A DNA stretch of 46,931 nt from Candidatus Desulfaltia sp. (lineage in GTDB: Bacteria > Desulfobacterota > Desulfobacteria > Desulfobacterales > ETH-SRB1): the NCBI GenBank assembly GCA_030656555.1, contig JAUSPN010000106.1:72404-119334 (forward strand). Direction: 5' to 3'. Position 1 is the first letter of the stretch. Every line of letters starts with the position of its first letter. This document shows, piece by piece, positions 41,934 through 46,931 of this stretch. The notes under the pieces were generated by a model. It saw only the letters and a program-made list of their open reading frames with translations. It had not been told where the DNA came from and did not search any database. The position numbers were made by a program, and so were the translations under genes.

Positions 41934-42661
41934 TAATCAGTCCCCGGTTTTTCCTCTTCAGAATCGATGCTTCCGTCGAAGAAGCGAATGATTCGTTTTG
42001 CGTAGACCGCTATATCGGCATCATGAGTCACCATGGCGATTGTTATGCCGCGCTCACTGTTAAATGCGGCAAGCACCTTCATGATTTCACGACTGCGTGC
42101 GGAATCCAGGTTGCCGGTGGGCTCGTCGGCCAGCAGAACCTTGGGATTAGTAACAATGGCACGGGCGATTGCGACCCTTTGTTGCTGTCCACCGGAGAGT
42201 TCTCCTGGCGTGTGCGTTTCCCATCCTGTAAGCCCAACCGCTTCAAGGGCTTCAAGGGCACGTACCCTTCGCTCTCCTGCCGGCGTGCCGCGATAGATTA
42301 AGGGTAGTTCAACATTTTCCAAAGCTGAAGTGCGGTTTAGGAGGTTGAAGCCCTGAAACACAAACCCCAGATAATGCCGGCGTAACAGTGCACGCTCGTC
42401 GCGGGACAGCTTTCCAACGTCAATGCCTTCAAACAGGTGGACCCCGCTGCTGGGAGTATCTAAACAACCCAGAATATTCATGCAGGTAGATTTGCCTGAT
42501 CCACTTGGCCCCATTACAGCCACGAACTCACCCTGACCAATACGCAAGTCTATTCCCTGTAAGGCATGCATGGCTGCGGGACCCTCACCGTATACCTTGG
42601 TTACGCCCTTCAGCTCGATAAGACAGTGCTTACCGGTTTGAGTGGAAGTGGTTGTCTTCAT
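41933..42661 (-). CDS. ABC transporter ATPase (MacB/LolD type)
   Basis: A protein of 242 residues: [19 protein letters not shown] (Walker A, about 50-68), [20 protein letters not shown] (Q-loop), [20 protein letters not shown] (signature) and [20 protein letters not shown] (Walker B), then [20 protein letters not shown]. This is the standard ATPase that powers MacB/LolCDE permeases. Its ATG overlaps the MacA-like stop by four bases (ATGA), and its stop overlaps the permease start, so the three are tightly coupled. Confidence 0.93.
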   Translation of the reverse strand: MKTTTSTQTGKHCLIELKGVTKVYGEGPAAMHALQGIDLRIGQGEFVAVMGPSGSGKSTCMNILGCLDTPSSGVHLFEGIDVGKLSRDERALLRRHYLGFVFQGFNLLNRTSALENVELPLIYRGTPAGERRVRALEALEAVGLTGWETHTPGELSGGQQQRVAIARAIVTNPKVLLADEPTGNLDSARSREIMKVLAAFNSERGITIAMVTHDADIAVYAKRIIRFFDGSIDSEEEKPGTD

Positions 42662-43947
42662 TGTTTCTTTCTCGTTGTATTGACAACGAGCTCCATCCCC
42701 GGCTCAATGTCGCCACTGACAATCTCGGTCATTTTGCCGTCAGTAACTCCCGTCATGACAGCAATAGCGATAAGTTGTCCATTGCGTAGTGTCCAGACGT
42801 GTTGTTTGTTATTGCCGGCATTATCTTTACGCTGTTCCTGCGATGATCTATGCCGACGCGGCAGGAGTTTACCGAGCAGGCCGCCATTTGATGCAGCTTC
42901 TTTTTCTTTGACCGGAGGGGCAAAACGCAATGCAGCATTTGGTAACAGGATTGCATTTTCGACTTTTTTTACGGTAATGTCTGCCGTTGCCGTCATTCCA
43001 GGCCGCAGGGACAGATCTGAGTTATCCACATTTAGTACGGTTTTGTACGTAACAACACCATTCACAGTCTGAGAACCATAACGGACCTGGGCGATCAGCG
43101 CTGGAAAAGTCCGATTTGGATGGGCATCGACAGCAAAAGTCGCCTCCTGTCCCTCTTTTACCTGACCCACATCGGCTTCGTCCACGTCCACGTGGAGTTC
43201 CATCTTGGTCAGATCCTCGGCCAAAGTGAACAGCACCGGGGCCTGCAACGAGGAGGCAACAGTTTGGCCTGGTTCCACGCTGCGCGTAAGGACAATACCG
43301 TTAATGGGCGAGTGGATCACTGCCTTAGACAGATCCGTCTCGTTAGATTCGAGAGTGGCCTGGGCTTCAGAGACCTGGGCTTTTGCGATCGTCTCGGCGG
43401 CCAGCGCTCTTTGCAGCGCCGCATGTGCCGCATCCATGTCGCGTTGGGATGGCACCTTGTTATCGCTCAATTTCCAGACCCGGTTTAACCGCTCCAGTTC
43501 ATTGCGCGTTTCATTGACGGTGGCCTGTGTCTCCAGAACCTTAGCCCGGGCCGATTCCAAGGCCGCCTTCGACTTTAGAACCTGCGCATGAAGTTTTGAG
43601 ATGTCCAGCCGCGCCAGGACCTGGCCGACCTTTACATGGTCATTGTAGTCGACTTCGACGGTTTGTACGGTTCCGGACACCTCGGTGCCCACATCCACCT
43701 GATTGGTTGGCTCCAGGTTGCCTGTAGCTGTCACGGTCACGGTCAGGTTTCCACGCTGAACTTTCTGAGTCTGGTACTGCATGGAATCGGATTTTTCTAC
43801 CTTCTTCCAAACAACAGCGCTTGTTCCCACCACTATTGCCAGAAGAGCTATGATGAGCCACCTTTTCAGATGCTTTTTGTGATTTTGGGACTGGTCGATA
43901 CCCAGAGTTTGGCTAATGTTTGATTCTGAATTTATGTTGGATTTCAT
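42658..43947 (-). CDS. macA: MacA-like periplasmic adaptor
   Basis: A protein of 429 residues. One N-terminal membrane anchor (about 30-50; WLIIALLAIVVGTSAVVW) precedes the HlyD/MFP fold: lipoyl half (ATGNLEPTNQVDVGTEVSGT), a long coiled-coil hairpin (about 110-205, with SKAALESARAKVLETQATVN) and the second lipoyl half (AVIHSPINGIVLTRSVEPGQ). A beta-barrel and membrane-proximal domain follow. It links the inner-membrane MacB pair to the outer-membrane channel. It lies 21 bases after the TolC-like gene. Length is a little longer than E. coli MacA (371) because of an insertion near LLGKLLPRRHRSSQEQRKDN. Confidence 0.9.
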   Translation of the reverse strand: MKSNINSESNISQTLGIDQSQNHKKHLKRWLIIALLAIVVGTSAVVWKKVEKSDSMQYQTQKVQRGNLTVTVTATGNLEPTNQVDVGTEVSGTVQTVEVDYNDHVKVGQVLARLDISKLHAQVLKSKAALESARAKVLETQATVNETRNELERLNRVWKLSDNKVPSQRDMDAAHAALQRALAAETIAKAQVSEAQATLESNETDLSKAVIHSPINGIVLTRSVEPGQTVASSLQAPVLFTLAEDLTKMELHVDVDEADVGQVKEGQEATFAVDAHPNRTFPALIAQVRYGSQTVNGVVTYKTVLNVDNSDLSLRPGMTATADITVKKVENAILLPNAALRFAPPVKEKEAASNGGLLGKLLPRRHRSSQEQRKDNAGNNKQHVWTLRNGQLIAIAVMTGVTDGKMTEIVSGDIEPGMELVVNTTRKKQ

Positions 43948-43968
43948 GGCTTCTTTCCATGTTTAAAT

Positions 43969-45420
43969 TTATTGATTGTCATTAATCACAAGGGATGTCC
44001 ATCCTCCTCCGAGGGCCTTGTAAAGAGTTATCAGATTGGAGGTCACTTCACTCTCACTAACAGATAGCTGGTCTTGGAACGACAACAATGAACGCTGTGT
44101 ATCCAGCACATCAGTGAAATCGATCAGTCCTGATAAATACAGGTTTTGCGCAAGATTAACGGCTTGCTGTGCAGCCTCTGTCGCATCGCTTAGCGACTGT
44201 CTGCGACTTTGCTCTTCAGCATAAGCAACAAGCGCGTTTTCGACTTCCTCCAGTGCTTTGAGGATTGCAGCCTCATATTGAATCAACGCCTGCTCCTGCA
44301 GATCAGATTGCATTTCGATGTTTTTGCGGATAGTTCCTGCATTAAAGACAGGCCAGGTAATGCTTGGTCCTATACTGTGGGTTCGACTGCCGGCTAAAAA
44401 CAGATTGTCCATTGTCAAGGATTCAAGACCAATGGATCCGAGGAGTGCAAACTTTGGATACAAATCCGCAGTGGCAACACCTACCTTTGCCGTTTGCGCG
44501 GCCAGTTGACGCTCTGCGCGTCGGACATCCGGCCGATGTCGCAAGACATCGGCCGGCACACCAACAGCGACCTCAAGAGGAGTAACCGGAATGGCTTTGT
44601 GTTCAGACAAAGCCATTTTCAGGGAACCTGGGTATTGTCCAAGCAGAACGGATAAGCGGTTCCCGGCTTGCTTAAGTCCGGTATGTAGATCGGGTATCCG
44701 GGATCGGGTCTGCTCCAAATTGTACTTAGCCTGTTCTACGTCGAGCCGAGTCGACAGACCAGCCTGAAAACGCCATTGGGCGATGTTGTATGTTTCCTTC
44801 TGTGCATCAAGATTGGCCTGCGCAACCGACAACCGATTTTGAAACGAACGCACCTCGACATAATTAAGGGCGACTTCGGCAAGCAGGCTGACAAGCACGT
44901 CTCTCAATTCCTCTTCACTTGCCTGTAGATTAGCTTCGGCCGCCTCTATGGCGCGTTGTTTTCCGCCAAATAAATCCAGCTCCCAGGTGGCATCAAAGCC
45001 TGCCGCATAGAGCTTTCTCTCGGTTCCACTGCCTGTATTTCCGCTGCTACGGCTCAACTTTGCTGTACCACTGGCGCCAATAGTTGGGAAACGATCGGCC
45101 TTGCTTATGCCACGGAGGGCACGCGCCTCCCGAACCCTTGTTTGGGCCTCCTTTAAATCGAGGTTGCTTGCAACCGCTTGCTCAATCAGACTTGTTAGTA
45201 CAGGATCATCGAGTATCAACCACCAACTGGCCAGCGCTTGCTTATCTAAATCTTTGACGATTAAGCCACCCTTCTTTTCAGCAGACCATGCTGCGGGCAA
45301 TGCTACATCAGGCCGCGCATAATCCGGCCCGACAGTCACGCACCCTGCAAGCACCGATATCGTAACTACCGCCACGAGAAGCGCCCTAAATTTTATTAAG
45401 CCTGTTTTAATTAAATTCAT
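43969..45420 (-). CDS. TolC/NodT-family outer-membrane efflux lipoprotein
   Basis: A protein of 483 residues. It has a lipoprotein signal peptide (VAVVTISVLAGC, lipid-attached cysteine near residue 27), then VTVGPDYARPDVALPAAWSA, the typical start of NodT-family proteins. Two outer-membrane efflux repeats with long helices follow (ASWWLILDDPVLTSLIEQAV, VALNYVEVRSFQNRLSVAQA, RRAERQLAAQTAKVGVATAD, LYLSGLIDFTDVLDTQRSLL). It is the exit channel for the MacAB-like pump encoded downstream. It is the first gene of the operon. No clear promoter was identified in the 100 bases upstream. Confidence 0.92.
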   Translation of the reverse strand: MNLIKTGLIKFRALLVAVVTISVLAGCVTVGPDYARPDVALPAAWSAEKKGGLIVKDLDKQALASWWLILDDPVLTSLIEQAVASNLDLKEAQTRVREARALRGISKADRFPTIGASGTAKLSRSSGNTGSGTERKLYAAGFDATWELDLFGGKQRAIEAAEANLQASEEELRDVLVSLLAEVALNYVEVRSFQNRLSVAQANLDAQKETYNIAQWRFQAGLSTRLDVEQAKYNLEQTRSRIPDLHTGLKQAGNRLSVLLGQYPGSLKMALSEHKAIPVTPLEVAVGVPADVLRHRPDVRRAERQLAAQTAKVGVATADLYPKFALLGSIGLESLTMDNLFLAGSRTHSIGPSITWPVFNAGTIRKNIEMQSDLQEQALIQYEAAILKALEEVENALVAYAEEQSRRQSLSDATEAAQQAVNLAQNLYLSGLIDFTDVLDTQRSLLSFQDQLSVSESEVTSNLITLYKALGGGWTSLVINDNQ

Positions 45421-45520
45421 GTGTTACTCGTATTTCATGCTTTTATAAGAAGCGTTTTGAAGCTCCAACAAACTCTTTGTGAGATATAATCAAAAGTTGT
45501 GTTTAAATGATACAGATACC

Positions 45521-45656
45521 ATGAGCAAAGATAACTTAATTAAACTAAAAAATCCAACCATTTGTTGATGATCCCGTTGCTGAAATATTACGCAATGGAG
45601 CAAAAAAGTTGTTGACCGAAGCCATAAGCAGAGACAGAAGAGGGGGTATTTCCTAA
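45521..45656 (+). pseudogene. N-terminal fragment of an IS256-type transposase
   Basis: From the ATG at 45521 the reading MSKDNLIKLKNP and, after a one-base shift near 45553, FVDDPVAEILRNGAKKLLTE followed by AI matches the beginning of IS256/Mutator transposases. It stops at 45656 after a short tail. About 40 residues of the usual 400 remain. There is no DDE region, so it is inactive. Confidence 0.6.
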
Positions 45657-45658
45657 AA

Positions 45659-45691
45659 AAAAAGACAGCGCCATTTCCGGCCTGTCTTTTT
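45659..45691. terminator. Bidirectional rho-independent terminator
   Basis: AAAAAGACAG and CTGTCTTTTT flank CGCCATTTCCGGC; the stem is ten base pairs with A- and T-runs on the two sides. The region from 45692 to 45962 shows no gene. Confidence 0.7.
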
Positions 45692-45962
45692 ATGCCATGA
45701 ATTTGTTTATATCACGACCATATAAGTATTAAAACTTCTAATGATGCCGTTGTTTTTCTTTAGTGCCGACCCTTTTTCAATATATTTACTTATATTCGTT
45801 GATCGTCCTTTGAAAAAGATGCACGCACATCCGAGAGGCCTTAATTATTATATCGGCATTTTTATTAAAAAATTAAGCTGTTTTTTATCAATACAAAAGA
45901 AATGTTTCCCAATGTATTCCTGTTTTTGCGATAGTGATAATCTGTTTCAGGAAACCGGTGGC

Positions 45963-46800
45963 TTAAGCGGCCTTCCGGACCATGGCTTCCCGGATTACCG
46001 AAACTTTCGTGCTTTCAATATACTCGTCGAAAGTCATGAGCTGATCGATGACGCCGCCGGGGGTGATTTCGATAATCCGATTTGCCACGGTATTCACGAA
46101 CTCGTGGTCATGGGAGGTAAAAAGAATCACATCCTGGAAGTTGAGCAGGCTGTTATTTAGTGACGTGATCGATTCCAGGTCGAGGTGGTTGGTGGGTTCA
46201 TCCAGCATCAGGACATTGGATTCGGAAAGCATCATCCTTGAGAGCATGCAGCGAACCTTTTCCCCGCCGGAGAGCACGCCGATCTTTTTAAGGGCTTCAT
46301 CTCCGGAAAAGAGCATGCGTCCCAGGAATGCCCGGGCAAAGCTCTCGCCTTCCGTGGGTGGAGCGAACTGCAGGAGCCACTCGATAAGGTCCCGGTCACC
46401 GTTGAAATAGTCGCCGTGTTCTTTGGGAAAATAGGAGTGGGTAATAGTGATGCCCCAACAGAAAGTTCCGCTGTCCGGTTCCATCTCCCCTGCCAGGATT
46501 TGGAAGAGGGTGGTCTTGGCCAGGCTGTTTCCGCCCATAAAAGCGATCTTATCCCCGCCGTTCACAATAAAACTGACGTTGTCTAATACCTTTTCACCAT
46601 CGATGGTCTTGGTGAGTCCGTCCACTTCCAGGATTATGTTACCACAGGGGCGTTCCGGCTTGAAGCAAATAAACGGGTATTTTCTTGACGACACCGGCAT
46701 GTCCTCAACGGAGAGTTTTTCTAAAAGCTTCTTTCGTGAGGTGGCCTGCTTCGACTTGGAGGCGTTGGCGCTGAACCTTTGGATAAAAGCCTTTAGTCCA
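45963..46800 (-). pseudogene. C-terminal half of an ABC-F ATPase, cut by an insertion element
   Basis: The frame is open from about 46800 to the stop at 45963. It begins KAFIQRFSANASKSKQATSR, the linker that normally follows the first ATPase domain. The second domain has GGNSLAKTTLFQILAGEMEP, a Walker A with AK instead of GK, as in some YkpA-type ABC-F proteins. LSGGEKVRCMLSRMMLSESN and VLMLDEPTNHLDLESI follow. The first ATPase domain (about 250 residues) is missing because the IS200/IS605-type element begins here. A product from the internal ATG at 46700 is possible but would lack half the protein. Confidence 0.75.
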
Positions 46801-46805
46801 TTATA

Positions 46806-46931
46806 AAAACCCTTGCCCTCAGGGCAAGGTCAGAGTTCATTGGCTTTGCCTTTTGAACGACCCATTGTTACATCCAGACCTGAGTTGTCCCAACAGCATC
46901 AGGAAAGGAGTAACAAATGAGTCGTTTTCGA
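46806..46931 (+). mobile_element. IS200/IS605-type element, left end (continues beyond the window)
   Basis: A perfect hairpin (CCTTGCCC, TCA, GGGCAAGG) lies about ten bases inside the ABC-F sequence break, followed by about 90 non-coding bases and then a transposase start at 46917. Subterminal hairpins near the ends are a hallmark of this family. The right end is outside the window. Confidence 0.6.
46917..46931 (+). CDS. Start of a probable TnpA (Y1) transposase gene, partial
   Basis: An ATG after AGGAAAGGAGTAACAA, a strong ribosome-binding site, opens MSRFR at the last bases of the window. MSRF is a frequent start of IS200/IS605 TnpA. Five codons alone cannot prove the family; the upstream hairpin supports it. 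Confidence 0.45.

Noticed and set aside
42023-44585. Plus-strand ORFs opposite the efflux operon
   Set aside because: All are antisense shadows of strongly supported genes.
45741-46160. 139-codon ORF between the terminator and the ABC-F remnant
   Set aside because: Its second half is antisense to the ABC-F sequence and its first half has no recognisable features.

Overview
The window looks like chromosomal DNA of a Desulfobacterota (deltaproteobacterial, Desulfobacterales-like) anaerobe. This is inferred from the style of the housekeeping genes: separate glyQ and glyS, SurA-type foldases, a RodZ-like gene, an RdgC-like pair, and a DUF2914 gene beside a diadenylate cyclase. A second clue is the many short palindromic repeats and four-helix-bundle (S23/IVP-like) gene remnants between genes. 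No rRNA, tRNA or CRISPR array was seen.

Positions 1-16.1 kb are a dense, almost entirely plus-strand core block: periplasmic foldases, RodZ-like protein, mgtE, recO, a sugar (GHMP) kinase, glyQ-glyS, an RdgC-like pair, recQ, a small PC4-like protein, a nucleoside phosphorylase and ligA. Four inverted-repeat elements sit in its intergenic gaps. Three share arms built from ACCGTGAACCG-like units, and two of those hold the first helix of a four-helix-bundle protein.

Positions 16.1-19.8 kb are a graveyard of defence and addiction genes on the minus strand: a Fic-like fragment, a DGQHR/DndB-like fragment cut off by an RbgA-type GTPase, the tail of a type IIG restriction-modification enzyme, and two toxin-antitoxin modules whose toxins both look dead. 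In one, a single base removes the antitoxin stop and the toxin start together.

Positions 19.8-30.5 kb return to ordinary genes: radical SAM, metallophosphoesterase, prfC, uup, a SLOG-like protein, a DEAD-box helicase, an EamA transporter and hypotheticals. Positions 31.0-35.0 kb hold a potassium/c-di-AMP locus: DUF2914 protein, a diadenylate cyclase fused to YbbR-like domains, and a KefB-type antiporter with RCK domains. A 33-bp exact direct repeat brackets this locus.

Positions 35.27-39.08 kb contain what I read as an integron gene-cassette array without an integrase in view. Four gene units each begin with a GTTRRRY-like core and end, near the stop codon, with the exact reverse complement of that core. 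They carry HigBA, an unknown protein and two proteins with HEPN RX4H motifs. A yhbY gene and several dispersed repeats lie between the first and second unit. Positions 39.1-40.6 kb hold DUF2784 and DUF3795 genes between inverted hairpin repeats and direct 84-bp repeats.

Positions 40.7-45.4 kb are a minus-strand MacAB-TolC-like efflux operon. The window ends with an IS256-type fragment and an ABC-F gene cut by an IS200/IS605-type element whose tnpA begins at the last bases.
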